NCBI RefSeq assembly: GCF_002929225.1
Contig: NZ_PISM01000022.1
Span: 558,001-622,000, forward strand
Source of the DNA: Stutzerimonas kunmingensis
GTDB lineage: Bacteria; Pseudomonadota; Gammaproteobacteria; Pseudomonadales; Pseudomonadaceae
Reading direction: 5' to 3'
DNA length: 64,000 nucleotides
Positions 44,083-54,149 of the stretch are shown here, piece after piece. The notes beneath the pieces are model-generated. The model ran no database searches, had not been told where the DNA came from, and saw nothing but the letters and a program-made list of their open reading frames with translations. Numbering within the stretch: position 1 is the stretch's first letter; each line of letters starts with the position of its first letter. The translations under genes were made by a program, and so were the position numbers.

Positions 44083-45264
44083 TCAGGCGCGTCGCAGCGG
44101 CATGCGGAAGGTGAAGGTGGTACCGGCTTCGGCGCTGGAGGTTACCCGCATGCCGCCGCCATGGGCTTTGGCCACCTGATCGACGATGAACAGCCCGAGC
44201 CCAAGCCCGTTGCGCGAGGTGTCGTCTTCCTGGGAATAGGCATGGAACAGTTGTTCTAGCCGTTCAGCTGGGATCGGCGTGCCGCGGTTGTGTACCAATA
44301 GCTGGAAATGCCCGTCGACTATTTCGGCTTTCACGATCACCGGGCCGGTACTGGCGCCATGGTGCAGCGCGTTGGTGATCAGGTTGGCCAGCAGTTGGGC
44401 GATCCGGTCCGGGTCGCACCCGAACACCGGCAGCTCCGGCAGCTGGTCAAGCAACACCCGGCGTGGATAGGCGGTACGCAGCTCGTTGACCACCTGCGAT
44501 AGAACAAGATGCAAGTTGGCCGAGGCCGTCCAGTTCAGCGGTATGCCATTGCCCAGCTGGCCGCGGGCGAAATCCAGCAGATCATCGACCATTCGTGAGG
44601 CGCGTTGACTGGACGTGCGCACATGCTCGGCGAGTCGTTGCGTATCGGGTTCCGTAGAGCGCCGGACTAACAGATCGCTAGCCGCCTGGATCGAGGCCAG
44701 TGGGGTGCGCAGATCATGGCCGAGCAGGGCGATGAACTGTTCGCGCTGGTGGCCGGTGATGCGCTCATCGGCCAGCGCCGCACGCGTGGCTTGCTGTTGC
44801 TCCTCGGCTTCGATCTGCAGCGTCAGCAGCCGCGCAAATGACTCGAACATCGCCCGCGTCGCTGGGCTGGACAGGTCGCGCGGCAGCGGGTCGAGCGCAC
44901 AGAGCGTACCGAAGAAACTGCCGTCGGCGCGCAGCACCGGTACCGAGATATAGCTTTCGAAGCCATACATCTGCGGTGTGTGATGGTTGCAGTAATCGGG
45001 GTCGGCACTGACCTGGCTGATGATGATCGGCTGCTGCGAGGCATGGATCTCGCTGCACAGCGTGGTGGTGATGTCCAGCTCACCGCCAACCTTCAGGCCG
45101 AACTCGATGCGATCGAGTACGGCGCAGGCGGTCCAGCTCGTCTCGGTGACGCGGGCAACCGCAGCGAAGCGCAGGCCAGTGGTTTCGCTGACCACTTGCA
45201 GGATGGCCGGGACGGCGCTGATGCGCTGGACGGTGAGCAGGTCGTCGAGGATGGATCGCACCAT
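44083..45264 (-). CDS. GAF-domain sensor histidine kinase
   Basis: A 393-residue soluble kinase with an N-terminal GAF domain (about residues 10-155; SYISVPVLRADGSFFGTLCALD) and a histidine kinase core: H box LLGHDLRTPLASI, N box LITNALHHGA, then NGLGLGLFIVDQVAKAHGG. No receiver or membrane helix is seen. I place the start at MVRSILDDLL (45264), because the longer frame to 45309 runs into the terminator of the neighbouring permease gene. It resembles cyanobacterial-phytochrome-like or red-light kinases only in the GAF part; the conserved bilin Cys is not evident. No response regulator is adjacent. Confidence 0.86.
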   Translation of the reverse strand: MVRSILDDLLTVQRISAVPAILQVVSETTGLRFAAVARVTETSWTACAVLDRIEFGLKVGGELDITTTLCSEIHASQQPIIISQVSADPDYCNHHTPQMYGFESYISVPVLRADGSFFGTLCALDPLPRDLSSPATRAMFESFARLLTLQIEAEEQQQATRAALADERITGHQREQFIALLGHDLRTPLASIQAASDLLVRRSTEPDTQRLAEHVRTSSQRASRMVDDLLDFARGQLGNGIPLNWTASANLHLVLSQVVNELRTAYPRRVLLDQLPELPVFGCDPDRIAQLLANLITNALHHGASTGPVIVKAEIVDGHFQLLVHNRGTPIPAERLEQLFHAYSQEDDTSRNGLGLGLFIVDQVAKAHGGGMRVTSSAEAGTTFTFRMPLRRA

Positions 45265-45284
45265 CTGCAGGCCCTGAGCGACGT

Positions 45285-45319
45285 AAAAAAAGGCCGGCCA
45301 CTTTAACATGGCCGACCTC
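45285..45319 (-). terminator. Intrinsic terminator after the NCS1 permease gene
   Basis: On the minus strand AGGTCGGCCA pairs with TGGCCGGCCT around TGTTAAAG, followed by a run of seven T. It lies between the permease stop and the start of the GAF kinase. Confidence 0.85.
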
Positions 45320-45334
45320 TGCAGCAGGCGCCGG

Positions 45335-46807
45335 TCAGCCGAGCGGAGCGGGTTGCACCGCCCGAGCGAGCAACGACTGGTTACGCATCAGTCCGTAGTG
45401 CAGCACGCCGCCGAACAGCGCGCCGAGCAGCCAGGCGAAGCCGGACAGGCTCTCCAGGCCCGGCACCCACACCGAGGCCACCGAAAACAGCGCGCTGACG
45501 CCGAAGGCGATCATCGCCTTGCGGTTCCAGCCGGCATTGAAGTGGTAGATCCCGCTGCGCTCGGTGGAGAACAGCTGCTGCAGGTCCAGGTGCTGGCGGC
45601 GAACCAGGTAATAGTCGGCGACGATGATGCCGTACAGCGGCGCCAGCACCGCGCCCAGCGTGTCGACGAAGGCGGCGATACCCACCTCGCTGATGAAGGC
45701 CACCCACAGCGCGCCAATGAAGAAGGCGATGGCCGCGGTAATGAAACCACCGGTACGCGCGCTGATCCTGGCCGGTGCCAGGTTCGCGATGTCGTAGGCC
45801 GGCGGGATGAAGTTGGCGACCAGGTTGATGCCGACCGTGGCGGCAAAAAAGGTGATGGCGGCCACCACCGTCAGGGTCACGTTGTCGATGCGCGCGACGA
45901 TGTCGGTGGGGTTGGTCAGCGTTTCGCCGAACACCACCACGGTCCCGGCGGTGATCACCAGCGCGATCAGCGAGAAGATCGCCAGGCTCACCGGCAGACC
46001 GAGGAAGTTGCCGATGCGCATCTGCCGTTCGCTCTTCACGAAACGGGCGAAGTCGCCGTAGTTGATCACCACGGCGGCGAAGTAGGCGACCATGGTGCCG
46101 ACCACCGCGGCGAACGCGGCGATCGGTCCGCCGGCGTGCTCTCCGCTGCCGCTGAAGATGTCGCCGAGGGCGCCGAGCAGGCTCGGGCCGGCCTGATACC
46201 AGATGGCGATCATCAGTACGATCATCACCAGGTAGACCAGCGGGCCGGCCCAGTTGAGAAAGCGCGTTACCCACTCGACGCCACGGACGAACAGCGCCAC
46301 CTGGAACACGCAGACGATCACGTAGGCGGCCCAGTCGATGGCCGTCAGGCCGAGCAGCGTGGCGGCCTGTGGCTCGCTGCCGAGCAGTGTCCGCAGCAAC
46401 AGGGCCACCGCGGTCGAGGCGAAATAGGTCTGCACGCCGTACCAGAAGATCGCGACGATGCCGCGTACCACCGCCGGGAAATTCGCGCCGCGTACCCCCA
46501 TGCTCGCCCGCGCCATCACCGGGAACGGAATGCCGTACTTCACGCTGGGCTTGCCGGTGAGCTGCACCAGGCCCATGACGATGAAACCGGCCAGCACGAT
46601 GCCCGCCAGGACCGCCCAGCCATTGAGGCCGTAACTGATGAACAGCGTGGCTGCGAGGGTGTAGCCGAACAGGCTCTGGATGTCGTTGGACCACACATTG
46701 AAGATCTCGAACCAGCCCCATTTGCGCTCAGCCGGGGCAAGTGGCGCGAGATCGGCGTTGTACAGGCTGGGATCGATCTGCTTGATCTGGAAATCGTCAT
46801 GGTTCAT
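45335..46807 (-). CDS. NCS1-family nucleobase/hydantoin:cation symporter
   Basis: A 490-residue permease with about twelve membrane helices. It begins MNHDDFQIKQIDPSLYNADLAPL and shows NCS1 landmarks: WGWFEIFNVWSNDIQSLFGY in helix 1, GIPFPVMARASMGVRGAN, FWYGVQTYFAS, and INYGDFARF in helix 6. Family members carry cytosine, uracil, allantoin, hydantoins or purines, all of which can feed urea or ammonia. Its position within the urease block makes a nitrogen-supply role likely, but the substrate is an inference. Two TTGTATRCAG boxes lie upstream. Confidence 0.88.
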   Translation of the reverse strand: MNHDDFQIKQIDPSLYNADLAPLAPAERKWGWFEIFNVWSNDIQSLFGYTLAATLFISYGLNGWAVLAGIVLAGFIVMGLVQLTGKPSVKYGIPFPVMARASMGVRGANFPAVVRGIVAIFWYGVQTYFASTAVALLLRTLLGSEPQAATLLGLTAIDWAAYVIVCVFQVALFVRGVEWVTRFLNWAGPLVYLVMIVLMIAIWYQAGPSLLGALGDIFSGSGEHAGGPIAAFAAVVGTMVAYFAAVVINYGDFARFVKSERQMRIGNFLGLPVSLAIFSLIALVITAGTVVVFGETLTNPTDIVARIDNVTLTVVAAITFFAATVGINLVANFIPPAYDIANLAPARISARTGGFITAAIAFFIGALWVAFISEVGIAAFVDTLGAVLAPLYGIIVADYYLVRRQHLDLQQLFSTERSGIYHFNAGWNRKAMIAFGVSALFSVASVWVPGLESLSGFAWLLGALFGGVLHYGLMRNQSLLARAVQPAPLG

Positions 46808-47134
46808 GGGAGGGCGCTCTGAGCAAGACTGTGGATTTTTTGTATGCAGTTCTTGTTCCGCGTAAGGCAGAGCTCGCGAATTGATCGGCTGTGGCGCAGC
46901 GCGTTGTGTCGCCAACCCCTGGATTCTAGGCGCTCTCAGACAGTTCGCCTGGGTTTTTGTATACAGAAAGGGTGGCGAGTTTAGGCGGGTAGAGTGCAAA
47001 GCCCTGTCTGCGGATGCGCCGCTCGAGAGCCTGAGGTGCGTGCAGTGCACCAGCAGGGTGCTTTCCGATGGCACATAAAAAAGCCAGGCCTGCGTGGGGC
47101 CTGGCTTTCCGACCGAACCGGCCGATGGACGCGA
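46808..47134. other. Intergenic region upstream of the NCS1 permease
   Basis: The 327 bases hold two near-identical boxes, TTGTATGCAG (46840-46849) and TTGTATACAG (46957-46966), that look like a GntR-type operator pair for the permease, plus the terminator of the curlin-like gene. No credible gene is present in the rest. Confidence 0.55.
47076..47109 (-). terminator. Intrinsic terminator after the curlin-repeat gene
   Basis: On the minus strand AAAGCCAGGCC pairs with GGCCTGGCTTT around a short loop and runs into a T-rich tract (TTTTTTATG). Confidence 0.88.
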
Positions 47135-47863
47135 TTACTGCTGGGTAACGATCGCGGTGTTGTTGCTGCCGGTCTGGCTGACGCTGGCGTAGTCGGCGAA
47201 GCCTGCCTGGGTCACTGTCGCGAAGTTGTCGGCGCCGGTCTGCAGCAGCACGGCCTGGCTGGAATCGCCGAACTGATCGACCAGCGCGAGGTTGCCGTCG
47301 CCCTGCTGCTCCAGGTCGACGGAGTTGCCGATTCCGGCCTGATCGATATCGGCCACGTTCATGTTGCCGGTCTGGATGAGATCGACGATGCCTTCCTGGC
47401 CGCTCTGGGAGATCAGCGCTTCGTTGCCCTCCCCGAACTGATCGACAATGGTGCTGTTGTACGCGCCGTCCTGGATCAGCACCACATCGTTGCTCACGCC
47501 GTCCTGGGTCACGTCGGCGCTGTTGGCAAAGCCGGCCTGCTCGACGATCGTGCTGTTGTCCCGGTCGTACTGGCTGATGAACACCTCGCCCTCGACGCCG
47601 GTTTGAATGACATCGGCTTGGTGCAAGGCACCCTGCTGAGTCACCTCGGAAAAGTTGTCCTGGCCGAGCTGGGTGGTCGTGGCGCTGTTCTGCTGCGAAG
47701 CGCCGGTCTGATAAATGTACGAAGCCTGGCCGACGCCTTCCTGGTAGACATCGGCGATCTGGTCAACACCGTTTTGTTCGATAACCGCTTCACTGCTGGC
47801 CGCAATAGCCTGGGTGGCAGAGACGGCGAGTACAGCAGCGAAAAGCGCGTTGGTTTTGAACAT
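47135..47863 (-). CDS. Secreted curlin-repeat (CsgA/CsgB-like) amyloid-type protein
   Basis: A 242-residue protein with a Sec signal peptide (residues 1-21, ending TQAIA). The mature part divides without gaps into 20 units of 11 residues (one is 13, the last is 10) with consensus xxNxAxVxQxG; Gln is present in every unit and Gly at unit end in 18. This is the curlin half-repeat, equal to ten full repeats against five in E. coli CsgA. The mature chain has about 31 Asp/Glu, one Arg, no Lys and no Cys. GGAG precedes the ATG. No csgDEFG-type export or control gene is visible anywhere in the window. Structure and amyloid behaviour are inferred. Confidence 0.88.
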   Translation of the reverse strand: MFKTNALFAAVLAVSATQAIAASSEAVIEQNGVDQIADVYQEGVGQASYIYQTGASQQNSATTTQLGQDNFSEVTQQGALHQADVIQTGVEGEVFISQYDRDNSTIVEQAGFANSADVTQDGVSNDVVLIQDGAYNSTIVDQFGEGNEALISQSGQEGIVDLIQTGNMNVADIDQAGIGNSVDLEQQGDGNLALVDQFGDSSQAVLLQTGADNFATVTQAGFADYASVSQTGSNNTAIVTQQ

Positions 47864-48236
47864 CGATTGTTTCTCCGTAGGATTCAGTCAATCGCGCCGC
47901 TGGTTTTTCAGCTGACGCGGTTACCCGAAAACGCCCGCTTTCCCCTCGAACGCGACACCGGCAATGCCTCCCGCCAGCCACGGTAGCCGGTGGTCGCTGC
48001 GCATCCATGCATCCCTGGGTAGAGCGTTGCGCTTGGGTTGTCAGACGGTAATTCCATGCCCGACTTTCCCAATCCATCGAACGGTTGATTCACTCGCGAA
48101 CCGACGAAGTGCAGCGCGAGCATCGACCTTGCGGTGATGGAAAAACGCGCGCTGGGTGGAAGGCAATTGGCCCCCCGTCCCGGCGCGCTGCCGATCAGAA
48201 CAGGTCGATCAGAACAGGTTGATCAGAACAGGTTGA
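47864..48236. other. Intergenic region between ureC and the curlin-repeat gene
   Basis: About 370 bases. It contains the 14-bp tandem repeat at 48193-48244 and the ribosome-binding site (GGAG) of the curlin-repeat gene. I find no other gene, and no clear sigma-70 promoter with good spacing; no strong terminator follows ureC. Confidence 0.5.

Positions 48237-48244
<8 letters not shown>
48193..48244. repeat. 14-bp tandem repeat overlapping the ureC 3-prime end
   Basis: GATCAGAACAGGTY is present three times in direct tandem followed by a partial fourth copy GATCAGAACA. The last partial unit supplies the final codons and stop of ureC. Each unit contains a TGATCA-type palindrome at its junction. 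Confidence 0.9.
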
Positions 48245-49937
<1,693 letters not shown>

Positions 49938-49971
49938 CGGGGCTCCTTGGTCGGTCCCTGTATTGGCTCTG

Positions 49972-50082
49972 CCCTCACCCCAACCCTCTCCCGGAGGGAG
50001 AGGGGGCTGATCGGCGTTGGTCCATTCCGTCGCGGTGGCTGCTTTTCTCTCTCGCCCCTTGGAGAGGGCTGGGGTGAGGGGC
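49972..50082. repeat. Long inverted repeat between ureB and ureC
   Basis: CCCTCACCCCAACCCTCTCC at the left end is matched by GGAGAGGGCTGGGGTGAGGG at the right end, with a second inner GGAGGGAGAGGG. This is a widespread proteobacterial intergenic palindrome. It fills most of the 147-base gap between ureB and ureC, which are usually only a few bases apart. Confidence 0.8.
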
Positions 50083-50084
50083 TT

Positions 50085-50390
50085 TTAAAGCGCGCCCATC
50101 ACTCGCCCGGCGAAACCGAACACCCGGCGATCGCCGGCCAGCTCGACCAGTTCCACCTCGCGGCTCTGTCCCGGCTCGAAGCGCACCGCGGTGCCGGCCG
50201 GGATGTTCAGACGCATGCCGCGCGTGGCAGCGCGGTCGAAGGTGAGGGCGTCGTTGGTTTCGAAGAAGTGGTAGTGCGAACCGACCTGGATCGGCCGGTC
50301 GCCGCTGTTGGCCACGCAGAGGGTCAGGGTGCGGCGGCCGGCGTTGAGCTCGATCTCGCCGTCCTGGATCTGATATTCGCCGGGAATCAT
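50085..50390 (-). CDS. ureB: Urease subunit beta
   Basis: A 101-residue structural subunit of urease, starting MIPGEYQIQDGEIELN and containing VANSGDRPIQVGSHYHFFETN and FDRAATRGMRLNIPAGTAVRFEPG, both diagnostic for UreB. Its ATG overlaps the stop of the GNAT gene (ATGA), so the acetyltransferase is translationally coupled to urease. Confidence 0.97.
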   Translation of the reverse strand: MIPGEYQIQDGEIELNAGRRTLTLCVANSGDRPIQVGSHYHFFETNDALTFDRAATRGMRLNIPAGTAVRFEPGQSREVELVELAGDRRVFGFAGRVMGAL

Positions 50391-50941
50391 GGTTGGGACG
50401 TCCTGTTCAGGGTCAGTTGCATCATGGTCAGGTCCAGCCAGCGGCCGAACTTGCAGCCGACCTGGCGCATCTGGCCGACGTGGATGAAACCGAGCTGCTG
50501 GTGCATATGCACCGAGGCGCGGTTCTCGCTTTCGATAAAGGCGACCATCACGTGCTTCTCAAGCATCCGGGCGCGCTCGATCAGCGCCTTCATCAGGCTG
50601 CGACCGATGCCGCTGCCGCGGTGGTCGGGGCTCACGTACACCGAGTTCTCCACGGTGTGGCGAAAGCCGTCATGCGGGCGCCAGGGGCCGAACGAGGCAT
50701 AGCCGGCCACCTGGCCCTCCTCGTCGATGGCCACCAGCACCGGGTAACCCTGATCGTGGCGTTCGGCCAGCCAGGCGCGGCGGTTGTCGAGGTCGACGAT
50801 CCGGTCGTTCCAGATTGCCGTGCTGTTCTGCACGGCATCGTTGTAGATCCGCAGGATGCCTGCGAGGTCGGTGTCCAGGGCGTCGCGTATCTGCACGTTG
50901 AGTTCCTTCAAAAACGGTTCAAGGTCGTTCGCAGTAGACAT
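50387..50941 (-). CDS. GNAT acetyltransferase of the phosphinothricin acetyltransferase type
   Basis: A 184-residue acetyltransferase starting at ATG 50941 (MSTANDLEPFLKELN). Motifs fit the PAT/YncA group: IRDALDTDLAGILRIYNDAV near the start, ASFGPWRPHDGFRHTVENSVYV, and the CoA motif HRGSGIGRSLMKALIERA. Related enzymes acetylate methionine sulfoximine or phosphinothricin. P. aeruginosa also has such a gene between ureA and ureB. Coupled overlap with ureB suggests co-regulation. Substrate here is inferred. Confidence 0.88.
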   Translation of the reverse strand: MSTANDLEPFLKELNVQIRDALDTDLAGILRIYNDAVQNSTAIWNDRIVDLDNRRAWLAERHDQGYPVLVAIDEEGQVAGYASFGPWRPHDGFRHTVENSVYVSPDHRGSGIGRSLMKALIERARMLEKHVMVAFIESENRASVHMHQQLGFIHVGQMRQVGCKFGRWLDLTMMQLTLNRTSQP

Positions 50942-50952
50942 TGACCCGCGTT

Positions 50953-51255
50953 TCAGGGAATAGGTTGATGCACGGTGACCAGCTTGGTGCCATCCGGGAA
51001 GGTGGCCTCGACCTGGATCTCCGGGATCATCTCCGGCACACCTTCCATCACCTGCTCGCGGCTGAGCAGGGTGGTGCCGAAGTGCATCAGCTCGGCGACC
51101 GTTCGGCCGTCGCGTGCACCTTCGAGCAGTGCCGCGGAAATGTAGGCCATGGCTTCCGGGTAGTTGAGCTGCAACCCGCGCGCCAGCCGGCGTTCGGCCA
51201 CCAGGCCGGCGGTGAAGATCAGCAGCTTGTCCTTTTCTCTCGGCGATAAATCCAT
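50953..51255 (-). CDS. ureA: Urease subunit gamma
   Basis: A 100-residue urease structural subunit starting at ATG 51255 (MDLSPREKDKLLIF). Family hallmarks include RLARGLQLNYPEAMAYIS, GRTVAELM and VTVHQPIP at the end. It precedes the GNAT gene by 11 bases and is separated from ureD by 136 bases of repeat DNA. Confidence 0.97.
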   Translation of the reverse strand: MDLSPREKDKLLIFTAGLVAERRLARGLQLNYPEAMAYISAALLEGARDGRTVAELMHFGTTLLSREQVMEGVPEMIPEIQVEATFPDGTKLVTVHQPIP

Positions 51256-51268
51256 AACAGCTCCAGTC

Positions 51269-51385
51269 GTAGGGTGGATGTCGCTTTTCACATCCACCGG
51301 CTCGTGGCCAAGACCACGTAGCGATCATCGGGCGGCACTTGGCAAGCGCCGGCGTAGGGTGGGCAACGGCGCAGCCTTGCCCACC
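51269..51385. repeat. Two copies of a GTAGGGTGG palindromic repeat
   Basis: Between ureD and ureA, GTAGGGTGGATG...CATCCACC (51269-51298) and CGTAGGGTGGGCAA...TTGCCCACC (51353-51385) are imperfect palindromes of the same family. More copies are at 53148-53180, 53221-53250 and 56871-56945. Confidence 0.8.
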
Positions 51386-51391
51386 GGTCAT

Positions 51392-52225
51392 TCAGGTACT
51401 CCAGATGCGAGGCGGTACCGCCTCGCGGCCCAGCAGTTCAGGGCGCAACAGCCGCCACAGATCGATCAGCCAGGCGCGCGCATGCAGCGCTTCGTCCGCG
51501 AGACAGCGCGCGACTACCAGGCCGGGCAGCTGGGTCAGGTCGCCACGCACGCGGCTGGGTAGTTCACGGCAGCGTTCCATCAGCTCGGCGTCGATTTCGC
51601 CGCTGACGATCAGGGTCGCAAACACCGAATGCCCGTCGAGGCCGATCGGTGAATCCAGCAGGCCGTCGCCGCCGGCGATGCGCTGGCGTTCGTGCCAGAT
51701 GAGCTGGCCATCACGGCGGATATCCAGGCGCGCCTGGAAATGCCCAGCGTCGAAGCGCTCGCCTGCTGCCGGCCGTCCCAGCGCCACCACGTCCCAGTAG
51801 AACAGCCGCGCGTCGCCTTCCAGCTCGATGACCGTGCTCAGCTCGGCCTGCGCCGCGGAGTAGACGATGGTCTCCTGCGGTAGCCATTCCAGCGTGGCGC
51901 CGGTTTCGACGCGCAGGCGCAGGTCCTGAAACGCCGGGCCGACTGCGCGATACCACTTGGCTGCACCGGGGCTGGTCAGCTGCGCCCAGGCACCGGCTGC
52001 AACCGAGGCGCTGATATCCAGCCGATCGCCACCGGCGATACCGCCCGGTGGGTGCACGATGATGTGCTGACAGACCTCCGGCCCCTCGGGATAGAGATGC
52101 TTCTGCACCCGCAACGGCCCCGTGTGGCGACGCAGCACCGGCCGTGTTGCGCCGGCGCACGGCGCATAACCGAGCTCCAGCTCGGCATGCCAATGGGGGG
52201 TGAACAGCGGTGCAGGGGCGTTCAT
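51392..52225 (-). CDS. ureD: Urease accessory protein UreD
   Basis: UreD binds apo-urease and channels nickel from UreG. The 277-residue beta-rich protein starts at ATG 52225 (MNAPAPLFTPHWHAE) and contains the family segments YPEGPEVCQHIIVHPPGGIAGGD, ASVAAGAWAQLTSPGAAKWYR and LEWLPQETIVYSAA. It is the first gene of the structural urease operon, behind a sigma-54 promoter. Confidence 0.96.
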   Translation of the reverse strand: MNAPAPLFTPHWHAELELGYAPCAGATRPVLRRHTGPLRVQKHLYPEGPEVCQHIIVHPPGGIAGGDRLDISASVAAGAWAQLTSPGAAKWYRAVGPAFQDLRLRVETGATLEWLPQETIVYSAAQAELSTVIELEGDARLFYWDVVALGRPAAGERFDAGHFQARLDIRRDGQLIWHERQRIAGGDGLLDSPIGLDGHSVFATLIVSGEIDAELMERCRELPSRVRGDLTQLPGLVVARCLADEALHARAWLIDLWRLLRPELLGREAVPPRIWST

Positions 52226-52262
52226 GGGTGCAGGGTTTTCGATCTGTCGGTCAGGAAAGCAG

Positions 52263-52278
52263 AGCAATCGCCATGCCC
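52263..52278 (-). promoter_or_regulatory. Sigma-54 (-24/-12) promoter of ureD
   Basis: On the minus strand the sequence reads GGGCATGGCGATTGCT, with the invariant GG-N10-GC and 10 of 12 consensus matches (perfect TTGCT at -12). The start site would be near 52252, about 27 bases before the ureD ATG. Confidence 0.72.
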
Positions 52279-52282
52279 GTTA

Positions 52283-52423
52283 TGCGCTGCATTGGTGCGT
52301 GGCCTGACAGATCGGCGCTATGGCGTTTTTTCGACGTGGATTCGCATCTTGGGCAGCGTCTCAGGTTGTTCTTTTTGTGCATCGGGCTGGTGCGTCGAGC
52401 GACAAATGCGCTGTTGTGGTGCG
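52283..52423 (-). promoter_or_regulatory. NtrC-like boxes upstream of ureD
   Basis: Three boxes end in GGTGCG: TGCGCTGCATTGGTGCG (52283-52299), TGCATCGGGCTGGTGCG (52378-52394) and TGCGCTGTTGTGGTGCG (52407-52423), matching the NtrC consensus at 13, 12 and 13 of 17 positions. The last two are 29 bases apart and lie about 100-145 bases upstream of the promoter. They fill the urtE-ureD gap. Confidence 0.62.
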
Positions 52424-52431
52424 CTGGCCGG

Positions 52432-53130
52432 TCAGATCGCGACCAGCCCGCGTACGCCTTCGGCTTCCATGGTTTCGCCGCGCCCCTGCTGAATGATTTC
52501 GCCACGGCTCATCACCAGGTACTGGTCGGCCAGTTCCGCGGCGAAGTCGTAGAACTGCTCCACCAGAAGGATCGCCATGTCGCCGCGGGCCGCGAGCTTC
52601 TTGATCACCGCGCCGATCTCCTTGATCACCGAGGGCTGGATGCCTTCGGTGGGTTCGTCGAGGATCAACAGGCGCGGCTTGCTCGCCAGCGCGCGGCCGA
52701 TGGCGAGCTGCTGTTGCTGGCCGCCGGAGAGGTCGCCGCCGCGGCGGTGCTTCATTTCCTGCAAAACCGGGAACAGCTCGTAGATGAACTGGGGTACTTC
52801 CTTGGCTTCCCTGGCGCTGAAACGGGACAGGCCCATCAGCAGGTTTTCCTCGACGGTCAGGCGGCCGAAGATCTCGCGCCCCTGCGGCACATAGGCGATG
52901 CCGGCGTGCACGCGCTGGTGCGGCTTGAAGCCGATGATCGGCTTGCCCTCCCAGTTCACCGCGCCTTCCTTGGCCGGGATCAGGCCCATCAAGCACTTGA
53001 GCAGGGTGGTTTTGCCGACACCGTTGCGCCCGAGCAGGCAGGTGACTTCGCCGACCTTCGCCTCGAACGACAGGCCGCGCAGGATGTGGCTGCCGCCGTA
53101 GTACTGGTGCAGTTGCTGGACTTGCAGCAT
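52432..53130 (-). CDS. urtE: Urea ABC transporter ATP-binding protein UrtE
   Basis: A 232-residue LivF-type ATPase of the urea importer, starting at ATG 53130 (MLQVQQLHQYYGGSH). Walker A GRNGVGKTT, signature LSGGQQQQLAIGRAL, Walker B LLILDEPTEG and the EGIQPSVI stretch are intact. It is the last gene of urtABCDE, with 164 bases containing two palindromic repeats between it and urtD. Confidence 0.96.
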   Translation of the reverse strand: MLQVQQLHQYYGGSHILRGLSFEAKVGEVTCLLGRNGVGKTTLLKCLMGLIPAKEGAVNWEGKPIIGFKPHQRVHAGIAYVPQGREIFGRLTVEENLLMGLSRFSAREAKEVPQFIYELFPVLQEMKHRRGGDLSGGQQQQLAIGRALASKPRLLILDEPTEGIQPSVIKEIGAVIKKLAARGDMAILLVEQFYDFAAELADQYLVMSRGEIIQQGRGETMEAEGVRGLVAI

Positions 53131-53147
53131 GTGCGACTCCTTCACTT

Positions 53148-53250
53148 GGTGGATAAGCCTTTGGCGTTATCCACCCTACGATTAGCTTTGTGATGATGCG
53201 GGCATGGGCGTTTGGCGGGCGTAGGGTGGATGACGCTTTACCCATCCACC
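53148..53250. repeat. Two GTAGGGTGG-family palindromes between urtD and urtE
   Basis: GGTGGATAAG...TTATCCACCCTACG (53148-53180) and GTAGGGTGGATG...CATCCACC (53221-53250) face opposite ways and flank about 40 bases. They belong to the same family as the copies at 51.3 kb and 56.9 kb. Confidence 0.8.
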
Positions 53251-53294
53251 GTGGAGGACCTCGGTGAATGGCGCCAGTCATCTCCTGTGAGCGC

Positions 53295-54145
<851 letters not shown>

Positions 54146-54149
<4 letters not shown>

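Noticed and set aside
44083..45309. The longer form of the GAF kinase starting at 45309
   Set aside because: The extra 15 codons overlap the terminator stem of the NCS1 permease gene; an internal ATG at 45264 fits the GAF domain better.
52226..52431. A small gene in the urtE-ureD gap
   Set aside because: Short frames are present, but the gap is accounted for by a sigma-54 promoter and NtrC-like boxes, and none of the frames has a ribosome-binding site.
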